A stretch of 37,491 bases of DNA from the NCBI GenBank assembly GCA_947176535.1, contig CAMWQU010000024.1, forward strand, positions 1 through 37,491, written 5' to 3'. The notes under the pieces were generated by a model, which was not told the DNA's origin, did no database searches, and saw only the letters and a program-made list of their open reading frames with translations. A program made the position numbers and the translations under genes. Positions 24,832-34,354 of the stretch are shown in pieces; within the stretch, counting starts at the first letter, position 1, and every line of letters begins with the position of its first letter. The DNA comes from an uncultured Prevotellaceae bacterium (GTDB lineage: Bacteria; Bacteroidota; Bacteroidia; Bacteroidales; Bacteroidaceae).

Positions 24832-26379
24832 TTAGTTGTCGATTCTCTTCAGGAGAGACGTGATGGAAACTTTGTCCTCGATGATGGAGCGCAGGTCGGC
24901 GATGTTCACACGATGCTGTTCCATGGTATCGCGGTCGCGCAGCGTGACCGTGTTGTCCTGCAGGGTCTGCTGGTCTACGGTGACGCAGTAGGGGCAGCCG
25001 ATGGCGTCCATGCGGCGATAGCGTTTGCCGATTTGGTCTTTCTCCTCGTACTTGCAGTTGAAGTGGAAACGCAGGTCGCGGATGATTTCCTGTGCTTTCT
25101 CCGGCATGCCGTCCTTCTTGGTGAGGGGGAACACGGCCAGTTTCACGGGAGCCAGTGCGGCGGGCAGTTTCAGCACCACGCGGCTTTCGCCGTTCGGCAA
25201 CTGCTCCTCGGTGTAGGCGTGACACATGACGCTGAGGAACATACGGTCTACACCGATGGAGGTCTCGATGACGTAGGGCGTGTAGCTCTCGTTGCTTTCG
25301 GGGTCGAAATACTCAATCTTCTTGCCGCTGTACGCTGCATGCTGACTGAGGTCGAAGTTGGTGCGCGAGTGGATGCCTTCCACTTCCTTGAAGCCAAAGG
25401 GCATGTGGAACTCGATATCTGTGGCGGCGTTGGCGTAGTGGGCCAGTTTGTCGTGGTCGTGGAACCGATAGTTTTCGGTGCCGAATCCCAGAGCCTGATG
25501 CCAGGCCATGCGAGTCTGCTTCCAGCGGCCGAACCAATCCAGCTCGGTGCCGGGCTTCACGAAGAACTGCATTTCCATCTGTTCGAACTCACGCATACGG
25601 AAGATGAACTGGCGGGCCACGATTTCGTTACGGAAGGCTTTTCCAATCTGAGCAATACCGAAAGGCAGTTTCATGCGCCCGGTCTTCTGCACGTTCAGGT
25701 AGTTTACGAAGATGCCCTGTGCCGTTTCGGGACGCAGGTAGATGGTGGATGCGCCGTCGGCCGTGCTGCCGACCTCGGTCTTGAACATGAGGTTGAACTG
25801 GCGCACTTCAGTCCAGTTGCGGGTGCCGCTGATGGGGCACACGATTTCCTCGTCGAGGATAATCTGGCGGAGTTCCTCCAGATTGTTGTCATTCAGTGCG
25901 GTTGCGAATCGCTCGTGCAGGGCGTCGCGTTTCTGCTGATATTCGGCAACGCGAGCGTTCGTGGAACGGAACTGCGCTTCGTCAAAAGCGTCGCCGAAGC
26001 GTTTCGCAGCCTTGTCCACCTCTTTCTGAATCTTCTCGTCGTACTTGGCCAACTGGTCTTCGATGAGCACGTCGGCGCGATAGCGTTTCTTGGAATCCCG
26101 GTTGTCGATGAGGGGGTCGTTGAACGCATCCACGTGTCCCGAAGCCTTCCACGTCGTGGGGTGCATGAAGATGGCAGCGTCGATGCCCACGATATTCTCA
26201 TGCAGGAGCACCATCGACTGCCACCAGTACTGTTTGATGTTGTTTTTCAGCTCCACGCCGTTCTGGCCGTAATCGTACACTGCGCCCATTCCGTCGTAGA
26301 TGTCGCTGGAGGGGAACACGAAGCCGTATTCCTTACAATGTGAAACTATTTTCTTGAAAACATCCTCTTGTTGTGCCAT
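24832..26379 (-). CDS. glyS: Glycyl-tRNA synthetase, single-chain alpha2 type
   Basis: A 515-residue class II aminoacyl-tRNA synthetase of the homodimeric, archaeal/eukaryotic-like form rather than the bacterial alpha2beta2 type. Motif 2 is seen in GKAFRNEIVARQFIFRMREFEQMEMQFF, motif 3 in ETSIGVDRMFLSVM, and the C-terminal anticodon-binding domain begins at LAPVKLAVFPLTKKD. It charges tRNA-Gly in the cytosol. It heads a minus-strand operon with an FKBP lipoprotein, DJ-1 and DUF4405 proteins. Confidence 0.96.
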   Translation of the reverse strand: MAQQEDVFKKIVSHCKEYGFVFPSSDIYDGMGAVYDYGQNGVELKNNIKQYWWQSMVLLHENIVGIDAAIFMHPTTWKASGHVDAFNDPLIDNRDSKKRYRADVLIEDQLAKYDEKIQKEVDKAAKRFGDAFDEAQFRSTNARVAEYQQKRDALHERFATALNDNNLEELRQIILDEEIVCPISGTRNWTEVRQFNLMFKTEVGSTADGASTIYLRPETAQGIFVNYLNVQKTGRMKLPFGIAQIGKAFRNEIVARQFIFRMREFEQMEMQFFVKPGTELDWFGRWKQTRMAWHQALGFGTENYRFHDHDKLAHYANAATDIEFHMPFGFKEVEGIHSRTNFDLSQHAAYSGKKIEYFDPESNESYTPYVIETSIGVDRMFLSVMCHAYTEEQLPNGESRVVLKLPAALAPVKLAVFPLTKKDGMPEKAQEIIRDLRFHFNCKYEEKDQIGKRYRRMDAIGCPYCVTVDQQTLQDNTVTLRDRDTMEQHRVNIADLRSIIEDKVSITSLLKRIDN

Positions 26380-26410
26380 AGCTATTAAGTCTTAAATTAT
26401 TATTCCGTGG

Positions 26411-26418
26411 CAAAAGTA
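26411..26418 (-). promoter_or_regulatory. -7 element for the glyS operon
   Basis: The minus strand reads TACTTTTG; transcription would begin near 26405, about 26 bases before the ATG. The -33 region has no good TTG. Confidence 0.55.
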
Positions 26419-26511
26419 CAAAAAAATAGCGGACTTTCCGCATACGGCCCTCTTTTTTTCACTCCTTGCGCCTGCGCGACCGCTGCGCCGCTCTGCAGAC
26501 GGCCAAAATGA

Positions 26512-26597
26512 AAGACGGGCGTCTTACAGCAACAAGACGGGCATCTTATCAGTGTAAGACGGGCGTCTTTCGGCCGGAAGACGCCCGTCTTATTTTT
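26512..26597. repeat. Family I 22-bp repeat array, four units, ending in hairpin and T-run
   Basis: Four 14-bp cores start at 26512, 26534, 26556 and 26578, exactly 22 bp apart: AAGACGGGCGTCTT, the variant AAGACGGGCATCTT, AAGACGGGCGTCTT, then the inverted AAGACGCCCGTCTT. The 8-bp spacers differ (ACAGCAAC, ATCAGTGT, TCGGCCGG). Units three and four fold into a 17-bp stem (26555-26571 with 26576-26592) followed by TTTTT, like the pair at 17149. It lies in a divergent intergenic region, so it is not placed to end either neighbouring gene. Bases 26419-26510 show nothing clear. Confidence 0.9.
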
Positions 26598-26637
26598 CCG
26601 TGAATGTAGCACCCGTGGCAAATAATCAGGTTGCATT

Positions 26638-26669
26638 TTTGCGAAGAACGCAAAAAATGAGTATCTTTG
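26638..26669 (+). promoter_or_regulatory. M16 peptidase promoter
   Basis: TTTG at 26638-26641, a 20-bp spacer and TATCTTTG at 26662-26669 give a full-consensus promoter; the leader to the ATG at 26772 is about 96 bases with no evident hairpin terminator. Confidence 0.7.
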
Positions 26670-26771
26670 CAACTGAAAATGACGCGTGAGCGTAAAGCCT
26701 TCTCCCGGCCGGTGCCTTGCGGACGCCGGAAAGGCTGTGTAATCGTAATTTGTTGAAATAATATATACATC

Positions 26772-29678
26772 ATGAAACGTATCTTTCTTTTCGCCCTGGC
26801 TTTGATGCTGACTGTCGGAGCCATGCAGGCCAAACGCTATGCGTACAAGAGCGTGGAGGGCGACCCCATGCAGACGAGAATCTACACCCTGCCCAACGGA
26901 CTGCGGGTATATTTGTCCGTGAACAAGGAGAAACCGCGCATACAGACTTTCATCGCCGTTCGCACGGGTTCGAAGAATGACCCGGCCGAGACGACGGGAC
27001 TGGCGCACTATCTGGAGCATCTGATGTTTAAGGGCACGCGGCAGTTCGGAACGGACAATGCCGAGGCCGAGCAGCCGTTGCTGGACGAGATAGAACGCCG
27101 CTACGAGGAGTATCGACTGATTACCGACGAGGCCGTGAGACGGCAGAAGTATCACGAGATAGACAGCGTGAGCCAGTTGGCTGCGCAATACTTCATTCCC
27201 AACGAATACGACAAACTGATGGCTGCCATCGGCGCGCAGGGCACCAATGCTTTCACTTCCAACGACGTGACCTGCTACGTGGAGGACATTCCCTCCAACG
27301 AGATAGAGAACTGGGCGCGCATTCAGGCCGACCGTTTCCAGAATATGGTCATCCGTGGTTTCCATACCGAATTGGAGGCCGTGTATGAGGAATACAACAT
27401 CGGCCTCGGCAGCGACATGAATAAGTTGTATGAGGCCCTGTTGAACAAGCTCTTCCCGACCCATCCCTACGGAACGCAGACAACCATCGGGACGCAGCAG
27501 CACCTGAAAAACCCCTCTATCACGAACATTAAGAACTACTTCGCGAAGTGGTACGTCCCCAACAACGTGGCCATCTGCATGGCCGGCGATTTCGAGCCGG
27601 ATGAAGTGATGGCCGTCTTGGAAAAGCACTTCGGACAGTGGCGGCCCGGCTCCGATGTCGCTCAGCCTCAGTTCCCGAAGCTGGAGCCCCTCACCGCTCC
27701 CGTGGACAGCACGGTTGTGGGTCTGGAGGCCGAAAGTGTGTGTGTCGGTTGGCGCAGCGACCGCGCCCAGTCGTTGCAGAACGATACGCTGGAACTTATT
27801 GATGCGGTGCTCTCCAACGGCAAGGCCGGCTTGCTCGACCTCGACCTGAACCAGGAAATGAAAGTCATGGTAGCCCAGTCGGGCGTGGAAGCTCTGCTCG
27901 ACCACGGCATCTTTATTCTGCTGGGCATGCCGAAGGAGGGACAGACCCTTGAAGAGGTGCGTGCCTTGCTACTGGGTGAGATAGAGAAGCTGAAGCGTGG
28001 CGAATTTGACGAAGACCTGCTTGCTGCATCGCTGAACAATAAGAAGCTCCACGAACTGATGGAACTGGAACACAACGGTACCCGTGTGAGAAAGATGATG
28101 GAAGCCTTCATCAACGGCGTATCGTGGGAACAGCAGGTGGGACAGATGGAACGTCTGGCTAAAATCTCGAAAGCCGACCTTGTGGAGTTCGCTAACCGCT
28201 TCTTCACGGACGGTTATGTCACCGTCTACAAGCGTCAGGGCGAGGATACCACGCAGAAGAAGATAGAGAAACCGGCTATTACCCCGATTCCTACCAACCG
28301 CGACCGGATGAGCGCATTCGTGCAGGAAATTCAGCAGAGTCACGTGGAACCGATTCATCCGCAGTTCCTCGACTTCAAGCGCGACCTGTCGTTCTTCGAC
28401 ACCAAGAAGGGTTTGCCCGTCATCTACAAGCAGAACAAGGAGAACGACCTCTTCCATCTCAACTTCCGTTACCGCTTCGGAAAGGAGGACGACCGTCGTT
28501 ACGACATGGCCGCCTCGTACATGGACTATCTCGGCACAAAGAAGAAAACGGCCGCCGAGGTGAAACAGGAATTTTACAAACTGGCCTGCAACTACTCCGT
28601 GAGTGTAGGCACAGACGAGATACAGATCGGCCTCAGCGGACTGAGCGAGAACATGCCCCAGGCCCTTGCTCTGCTGGAGGATTTGCTGCGGAACGCTCAG
28701 GTGGACAAGGAAGCCTATGACGAGATGGTGGGGCTGGTGCTGAAAGAGCGTCAGGACAATAAAGCCGACCAGCAGGTGTGCTTCTCCGCCTTGAGCCAGT
28801 ATGCCCAGTACGGCCCTCACAATCCCCTGCGTGACAACATGACCGAGCAGGAGTTGCGCGAGACAAATCCTCAGGTTCTGCTCGACCTGCTGAAGAATAT
28901 TTCGCAGTACGACCATCAGGTACTTTATTACGGCCCCATGAGCGAGGCCGACCTCAATAAGTGTGTGACGAAGTTGCACGCCACCAAGAAGCAACTGCTT
29001 GCCGTGCCCGAGGGCGAACCTTACTGTCAGCAACTGACCACGCTTCCCGAAGTCTTCATTGCTCCCTACGATGCCAAGAACATCTATATGCGCATGAACT
29101 ACAACGAGGGACGCAACGCGAATCTCGACCAGTACGCCACCATATCACTGTTCAACGAATACTTCGGCGGCGGCATGAACGGCATCGTCTTTCAGGAACT
29201 GCGCGAGGCCCGCGGTCTGGCTTACAGTGCAGCGGCCTACTATCTCACGCCTTCCAAGAAGGGAAATCCCGAAAGTTTCTTCACGTACATCATCACACAG
29301 AACGACAAAATGATGGATTGTGTACAGCAGTTCCGTGAAATCATCGACCGTATGCCGCAGTCCGAGGCTGCCTTCCAGATTGCCAAAGACGCTCTGTTGA
29401 AGCAGATGGCCAGCCGGCGTACTACGAAATACGGAGTTATCTCGGCTTATCTTGCCGCCCAGAAGCAAGGCTACGACTTCGACATCAATGAAAAGATTTA
29501 CAGCGATCTGCAGGGCCTTACCCTGAAAAATATTGTCGATTTCGAGCAGTCGCACATTGCCGGCAAGACGGGCCGTTACATCATTCTCGGCGATGAAAAG
29601 GAACTGGATATGAAATCCCTTGAGGAAATCGCTCCTGCCGTTCACCGGCTGTCCCTTGAGGAAGTATTCGGCTACTGA
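26772..29678 (+). CDS. M16-family zinc metallopeptidase (pitrilysin-like)
   Basis: A 968-residue exported protease. A signal peptide (to AMQA, residue 20) precedes the inverted zinc motif HYLEH (79-83); the third ligand is probably in AVYEEYN (Glu206 or Glu207). The second half is the usual inactive M16 partner domain, with the substrate-recognition block GMNGIVFQELREARGLAYSAAAYY near 810-835. The two halves form a closing chamber that degrades short peptides in the periplasm. It has its own promoter and stands ahead of parC. Confidence 0.92.
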   Translation: MKRIFLFALALMLTVGAMQAKRYAYKSVEGDPMQTRIYTLPNGLRVYLSVNKEKPRIQTFIAVRTGSKNDPAETTGLAHYLEHLMFKGTRQFGTDNAEAEQPLLDEIERRYEEYRLITDEAVRRQKYHEIDSVSQLAAQYFIPNEYDKLMAAIGAQGTNAFTSNDVTCYVEDIPSNEIENWARIQADRFQNMVIRGFHTELEAVYEEYNIGLGSDMNKLYEALLNKLFPTHPYGTQTTIGTQQHLKNPSITNIKNYFAKWYVPNNVAICMAGDFEPDEVMAVLEKHFGQWRPGSDVAQPQFPKLEPLTAPVDSTVVGLEAESVCVGWRSDRAQSLQNDTLELIDAVLSNGKAGLLDLDLNQEMKVMVAQSGVEALLDHGIFILLGMPKEGQTLEEVRALLLGEIEKLKRGEFDEDLLAASLNNKKLHELMELEHNGTRVRKMMEAFINGVSWEQQVGQMERLAKISKADLVEFANRFFTDGYVTVYKRQGEDTTQKKIEKPAITPIPTNRDRMSAFVQEIQQSHVEPIHPQFLDFKRDLSFFDTKKGLPVIYKQNKENDLFHLNFRYRFGKEDDRRYDMAASYMDYLGTKKKTAAEVKQEFYKLACNYSVSVGTDEIQIGLSGLSENMPQALALLEDLLRNAQVDKEAYDEMVGLVLKERQDNKADQQVCFSALSQYAQYGPHNPLRDNMTEQELRETNPQVLLDLLKNISQYDHQVLYYGPMSEADLNKCVTKLHATKKQLLAVPEGEPYCQQLTTLPEVFIAPYDAKNIYMRMNYNEGRNANLDQYATISLFNEYFGGGMNGIVFQELREARGLAYSAAAYYLTPSKKGNPESFFTYIITQNDKMMDCVQQFREIIDRMPQSEAAFQIAKDALLKQMASRRTTKYGVISAYLAAQKQGYDFDINEKIYSDLQGLTLKNIVDFEQSHIAGKTGRYIILGDEKELDMKSLEEIAPAVHRLSLEEVFGY

Positions 29679-29738
29679 TGAACCCGCTTTCCCGTTAATC
29701 GCCTTTCTTCACGAACCATCCTACATGCTAATCAGAAT

Positions 29739-32402
29739 ATGTCCGATACTGTAAAACCCACAGAGGGAATCACGCACCATCTGAACCAGATGTATCAGAA
29801 GTGGTTCCTCGATTATGCGTCCTATGTCATTTTGGAACGTGCCGTGCCGCACATCGGCGACGGATTCAAGCCCGTGCAGCGCCGCATCATGCACTCTATG
29901 AAGCGCATGGACGACGGCCGCTTCAATAAGGTTGCCAATATTGTGGGTCACACGATGCAGTTCCATCCCCACGGAGATGCCTCCATCAAGGATGCACTGG
30001 TGCAGTTGGGACAGAAAGACCTGTTGGTCGATTGCCAGGGAAACTGGGGTAACATACTGACGGGTGACGATGCGGCCGCCGGCCGTTACATTGAGGCCCG
30101 TCTCAGCAAGTTCGCTCTCGACGTCGTCTTCAATCCGAAGACTACGGAATGGAAACTTTCGTATGACGGCCGTAACAAAGAACCCATCACGTTGCCCGTC
30201 AAGTTTCCTCTTCTGCTGGCGCAGGGAGCCGAGGGCATTGCCGTGGGGCTCAGTTGCAAGATACTGCCCCACAACCTGAACGAAATCTGCGATGCCGCCA
30301 TCAGTTACCTGCACGGCGAGGAGTTTCACCTTTATCCCGACTTTCCCACGGGCGGCAGCATCGACGTATCAAAATACAATGACGGACAGCGCGGCGGCAG
30401 TGTCCGGGTGCGTGCGAAAATCGAGAAGCGCGACAACAAGACACTGGTCATAACGGAGATTCCTTTCGGCAAGACGACCGGTACGGCCAGCAAGCCCAGC
30501 CCGTTCATCGACAGCATTCTGAAGGCTGCCGAAAAAGGAAAGATAAAGGTGCGCAAGGTGGAAGACTTGACGGCGGCCGGTGTGGAGATACTTATCCACC
30601 TGACTCCGGGTGCCTCGTCGGACAAGACCATCGACGCCCTGTATGCCTGCACGGACTGCGAAGTCAGTCTCTCTCCCAACTGCTGTGTCATAGATGACCG
30701 CAAACCCTGTTTCCTCACCGTCAGCGACGTTCTGAAGAGGAACACGGACACGACCCTGGGCCTGCTGAAGCAGGAACGCCTCATCCGCAAAGGTGAACTC
30801 TTAGAGGCCCTGCACTTCGCCACTTTGGAACAAATTTTTATCGAGGAGCGCATCTATAAAGACCGTCAGTTCGAGAACGCGAAGTCGATGGATGCAGCCT
30901 GCGAATGGATAGACGAACGTCTGACCCCGTGGTATCCCAAGATGGTGCGCGAGGTGACGAAAGACGACATCCTGCGCCTGATGGAAATCAAGATGGCCCG
31001 CATCCTGCGCTTCAACAAGGACAAGGCCGAGGAAAACATAGCCCGCATCAAGGACGAGATAGCCCAGATAGACAAGGAACTGGCCAACATGGTGGAGGTG
31101 ACCTGCGACTGGTTCCGCTTTATTAAGGAAAAGTACGGCAAAGACCATCCGCGCCTCACCGAAATCAAGAACTTCGACACGATTACCGCCGCAAAGGTGG
31201 TGGAAGCCAATCAAAAACTGTACATCAACCGCGAGGAAGGCTTCATCGGAACGGGCCTGAAAAAAGACGAATACGTCTCCAACTGTTCCGACATCGACGA
31301 CGTCATCATCTTCTACAAGGACGGCACGTACAAGGTTGTCCGCATTGCCGACAAACTGTTTGTGGGCGAAACGGAGCGTTCGAAGGCGGAGAAGCGGAAG
31401 GTGGAGATTATCCACGTGGCCGTCTTCAAGAAAAACGATTCGCGCACGGTCTACAATGCGATATACCGCGATGGCAAGTCGGGAGCCTATTACATCAAGC
31501 GTTTCAATGTGACCAGCATGACGCGCGACCGAGAGTATGACCTCACACAGGGCAAACCGGGCAGCCGCGTGGTCTATTTCACCCCGAATCCCAACGGCGA
31601 GGCCGAGATTGTGAAGGTGACGCTGAAGCCGAATCCGAAACTGAAGCGAGTCTTCTTCGACAAGGACTTCTCCGAGATAGCCATCAAGGGCCGTCAGAGC
31701 ATGGGCAATCTGGTGACGAAACTCGATGTGGCCTCCATCAAACTGAAGAGCCACGGCGGCAGTACGCTCGGTGGCCGTCAGGTGTGGTTCGACCCGGATG
31801 TGAAGCGTCTCAACTACGACGGACAGGGCACCTACCTCGGCGAGTTCAACAGCGAGGAACAGATACTTGTTATCCGCCGGAACGGCGAGTTCTACGTGAC
31901 GAACTTCGACACGAACAACCACTATGAGGATGACGTGCTGCGCATCGAAAAGTACGATGTCGGCAAGGTTTGGACGGCCTGCCTCTTCGATGCCGACCAA
32001 CAGGGCTACGCCTACATCAAGCGTTTCACCTTAGAGGCCGGCACCCGCCATCAGAGCTACCTCGGTGAGAATCCCGACAACCGGTTGATACTGCTTACCG
32101 ACACCCCTTATCCTCATCTGCTGGTGACGATGGGCGGCAACGACGACTTCCGCGAGCCGCTCGACATCGACGCCGAGACTTTCATCGGCGTGAAGAGCTT
32201 CAAGGCCAAGGGCAAGCGCATCACCACCTGCCATGTGGCAAAGATTGAGGAACTGGAGCCTACCCGTCAGCCCGACCCCGAACCCGTTACGCCGCCCTCC
32301 GTCCCCGCATCTGCCGACGGCGAGGAGGAACCGACTGACGACGAACAGAGCCAGCAGGAGGCGGCCGACGAGCTGAACGGACAACTGCGGTTGTTTGAGT
32401 AA
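29739..32402 (+). CDS. parC: DNA topoisomerase IV subunit A
   Basis: An 887-residue type IIA topoisomerase breakage-reunion subunit that, with ParE, unlinks daughter chromosomes. The catalytic Tyr117 lies in AAGRYIEARLS, and the C-terminal region forms the DNA-wrapping beta-pinwheel with no canonical GyrA box (QRRGGKG), which favours ParC over GyrA. In the quinolone-determining region the run GDASIKD (79-85) has Ala81 where E. coli has Ser80, and Asp85 where it has Glu84. The last 50 residues are acidic and P/E/Q-rich, ending QLRLFE. parE is not in the window. Confidence 0.9.
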   Translation: MSDTVKPTEGITHHLNQMYQKWFLDYASYVILERAVPHIGDGFKPVQRRIMHSMKRMDDGRFNKVANIVGHTMQFHPHGDASIKDALVQLGQKDLLVDCQGNWGNILTGDDAAAGRYIEARLSKFALDVVFNPKTTEWKLSYDGRNKEPITLPVKFPLLLAQGAEGIAVGLSCKILPHNLNEICDAAISYLHGEEFHLYPDFPTGGSIDVSKYNDGQRGGSVRVRAKIEKRDNKTLVITEIPFGKTTGTASKPSPFIDSILKAAEKGKIKVRKVEDLTAAGVEILIHLTPGASSDKTIDALYACTDCEVSLSPNCCVIDDRKPCFLTVSDVLKRNTDTTLGLLKQERLIRKGELLEALHFATLEQIFIEERIYKDRQFENAKSMDAACEWIDERLTPWYPKMVREVTKDDILRLMEIKMARILRFNKDKAEENIARIKDEIAQIDKELANMVEVTCDWFRFIKEKYGKDHPRLTEIKNFDTITAAKVVEANQKLYINREEGFIGTGLKKDEYVSNCSDIDDVIIFYKDGTYKVVRIADKLFVGETERSKAEKRKVEIIHVAVFKKNDSRTVYNAIYRDGKSGAYYIKRFNVTSMTRDREYDLTQGKPGSRVVYFTPNPNGEAEIVKVTLKPNPKLKRVFFDKDFSEIAIKGRQSMGNLVTKLDVASIKLKSHGGSTLGGRQVWFDPDVKRLNYDGQGTYLGEFNSEEQILVIRRNGEFYVTNFDTNNHYEDDVLRIEKYDVGKVWTACLFDADQQGYAYIKRFTLEAGTRHQSYLGENPDNRLILLTDTPYPHLLVTMGGNDDFREPLDIDAETFIGVKSFKAKGKRITTCHVAKIEELEPTRQPDPEPVTPPSVPASADGEEEPTDDEQSQQEAADELNGQLRLFE

Positions 32403-32441
32403 TCCGCTCTCCCCCGAAGTCTCTTTCCCCGATGCCCACGT

Positions 32442-33269
32442 ATGAAAAAAGGTTATAGTTTCATCGCAAAAGCCCTCTGTCTCGTCCTTCTCTTTTCTCC
32501 GCTGCGGGGCAGAGCCGAGGAGGGAATGCGACAGACCACCCATGCGACGCTCTTCGGCCTCGGCCGGGTGAACCATCTCGATACCTATCTTTCTCCTTTG
32601 GAATACAAAGGCCCCCAGGCGACCTTTCTTCACCGGACAGACCGCCTGCTGCGGCGCAACCCCAACATCCTCTATCAGACGTGGACGCAAGGCGAGTTTT
32701 CCTATGCTCACAATCCCGCCGGGAACGTCCACGACATCGGCGGAGCCCTCCATTACGACATGGGATGGGGCCGGATTTGGAAGAATCTGCTTTTGCCGAA
32801 CCTCGACGTTTCCGTCTCCGGACTGGCCGGCGGGACGTTCGGTTTTCTCTACAACGAGCGGAACGGCAACAATCCCGCGCAGGCCCGTGCCCAGCTCCGC
32901 CTCTCTGCGGCCCTCGGCGGAGACTATCGTTTCCGCATCCGGCGGCAGACGCTGACCCTCCGCTATCAACTGCATCTGCCCCTCCTCGGCATGGCCTTCC
33001 TTCCCCGCTACGGACAGAGCTATTACCACCTGTTCGTGCAGGGTCAGAGAGACCATAACCTTGTCTGCACCCACGTGGCCGATGCCTTCTCCCCGTGCCA
33101 GTTGCTCACGCTCGACATTCCCGTCCGCCGTTCCGTGCTCACTGTCGGCTACCTCAGCGACATCCGCCAGTTGCAGGCCAACGGCCTCAAGCAGCATCAG
33201 TATGTCCGCTCGTTCGTGGTCGGTTACACCCGCAGTCTGAGCATCGTGCGGCGGAAAAACGAAAAGTAA
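32442..33269 (+). CDS. DUF3316 protein, probable outer-membrane beta-barrel
   Basis: A 275-residue protein with a signal peptide (cleavage after GRA, about residue 25) and a body of alternating beta strands rich in aromatic ends (FLYNERNG, LRYQLHLPLLGM, YYHLFVQGQRDH), ending with a strand ...SFVVGYTRSLSI that suits outer-membrane insertion. It matches my memory of DUF3316 in Bacteroidales; function unknown. It lies 39 bases after parC and 11 before an S41 peptidase gene, and the latter pair is probably co-transcribed. Confidence 0.75.
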   Translation: MKKGYSFIAKALCLVLLFSPLRGRAEEGMRQTTHATLFGLGRVNHLDTYLSPLEYKGPQATFLHRTDRLLRRNPNILYQTWTQGEFSYAHNPAGNVHDIGGALHYDMGWGRIWKNLLLPNLDVSVSGLAGGTFGFLYNERNGNNPAQARAQLRLSAALGGDYRFRIRRQTLTLRYQLHLPLLGMAFLPRYGQSYYHLFVQGQRDHNLVCTHVADAFSPCQLLTLDIPVRRSVLTVGYLSDIRQLQANGLKQHQYVRSFVVGYTRSLSIVRRKNEK

Positions 33270-33280
33270 AGCCCAAGACC

Positions 33281-34306
33281 ATGAGACGCCCGATATTTCT
33301 CCTGCCGCTTCTTCTCCTGTTGCTCCTCCCCCTCGCTACCTCCTGTGTCCGGGAAGACACGTTCGACAACACGCCGGAGGGCAACTTCGAGGCCCTTTGG
33401 AAAATCATAGACGAGCATTACTGTTTCCTCGATTACAAGGCCGAGGCCATCGGGCTGGACTGGAACGAGGTGCACACCCGTTACCGTCAGCGCATATCGC
33501 CATCCATGAGCAACGTGCAGTTGCAGGAAGTCCTGACGGACATGCTGTCGGAGCTGCGCGACGGCCACGTGAATCTCTACACTTCGGCCGACGTCTCGCG
33601 CTACTGGCACTGGCACGAGGACTACCCGCGCAACTGGACTCAGGAACTGCGCGACCGCTATCTCGGCACGGACTATAAGATAGCCGCCGGCATCTCCTAC
33701 CGCATACTGGAGGACAACATCGGTCTCATCGTGTACGAAAGTTTCTCGTCGGGCGTCGGCGAGGGCAATTTGGATGACGTCATGTACTACCTGCGTTCGT
33801 GCGACGGCCTGATTGTGGACGTGCGCGGCAACACCGGCGGGCAGCTCACCTACGCGGAACGCCTCTCCCAACGGCTGACTAACGACCGCCTGCTGGTGGG
33901 CTATTCGCAGTACAAGACGGGGCGCGGACATGGCGACTTCTCCACTCCGAAGGCGGAATACCTGCAACCCTCCACGGGCGTGCGCTGGCAGAAGTCCGTC
34001 GTCGTGCTTCAGAATCGCGAATGCTATTCGGCCTGCAACATTTTCCTCCGCAACGCCCGCGTCTGCCCCCGTGTCACCACGCTCGGCGACCGCTCCGGCG
34101 GTGGCAGCGGCATGCCTTTCTCCTCCGAACTCCCCAACGGTTGGGCCGTGCGTTTCAGTGCCTCTCCGTCTTTCGACAAGGATATGCAGCAGATAGAGTT
34201 CGGCATCGAGCCGGACATCGTCTGCTCCCTCTCCGCCTCGGACGCACTCAAGGGTACCGACACACTCATCGAGGAAGCCCGCCGCTTGCTGAAAGACTAT
34301 AAATAA
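33281..34306 (+). CDS. S41-family peptidase lipoprotein
   Basis: A 341-residue lipoprotein (lipobox LATSC, Cys22). The front resembles Tricorn-core/TSPc proteins (FEALWKIIDEHYCFLDYK, LSDGHV-like ELRDGHVNLY). The oxyanion/strand motif DVRGNTGG is at about 185-192 and the likely nucleophile Ser250 lies in ECYSACN. The CtpA-type catalytic Lys is not evident; the later SGGGSGMPFSSELPNG loop looks like the Tricorn or IRBP branch with a Ser-Glu pairing. I start at ATG 33281 because the open frame upstream overlaps the DUF3316 gene and lacks a signal peptide. Confidence 0.85.
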   Translation: MRRPIFLLPLLLLLLLPLATSCVREDTFDNTPEGNFEALWKIIDEHYCFLDYKAEAIGLDWNEVHTRYRQRISPSMSNVQLQEVLTDMLSELRDGHVNLYTSADVSRYWHWHEDYPRNWTQELRDRYLGTDYKIAAGISYRILEDNIGLIVYESFSSGVGEGNLDDVMYYLRSCDGLIVDVRGNTGGQLTYAERLSQRLTNDRLLVGYSQYKTGRGHGDFSTPKAEYLQPSTGVRWQKSVVVLQNRECYSACNIFLRNARVCPRVTTLGDRSGGGSGMPFSSELPNGWAVRFSASPSFDKDMQQIEFGIEPDIVCSLSASDALKGTDTLIEEARRLLKDYK

Positions 34307-34307
34307 G

Positions 34308-34354
34308 GAACGCGCCCGCACGTGCACGTGCGCACGTGTAGGGCAGGACGCCTC
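34308..34354 (+). repeat. GC-rich head of the family II element, with CACGTG palindromes
   Basis: Starts two bases after the S41 stop. It contains AACGCGCCCGC, a perfect 14-bp palindrome GCACGTGCACGTGC (34318-34331) and a further CGCACGTGTAGG. The same head, in inverse orientation, borders the array at 21.7 kb, so head and array form one unit. Confidence 0.7.

Noticed and set aside
24913..26343. Plus-strand ORF of 476 codons
   Set aside because: Antisense of glyS, whose class II synthetase motifs are clear.
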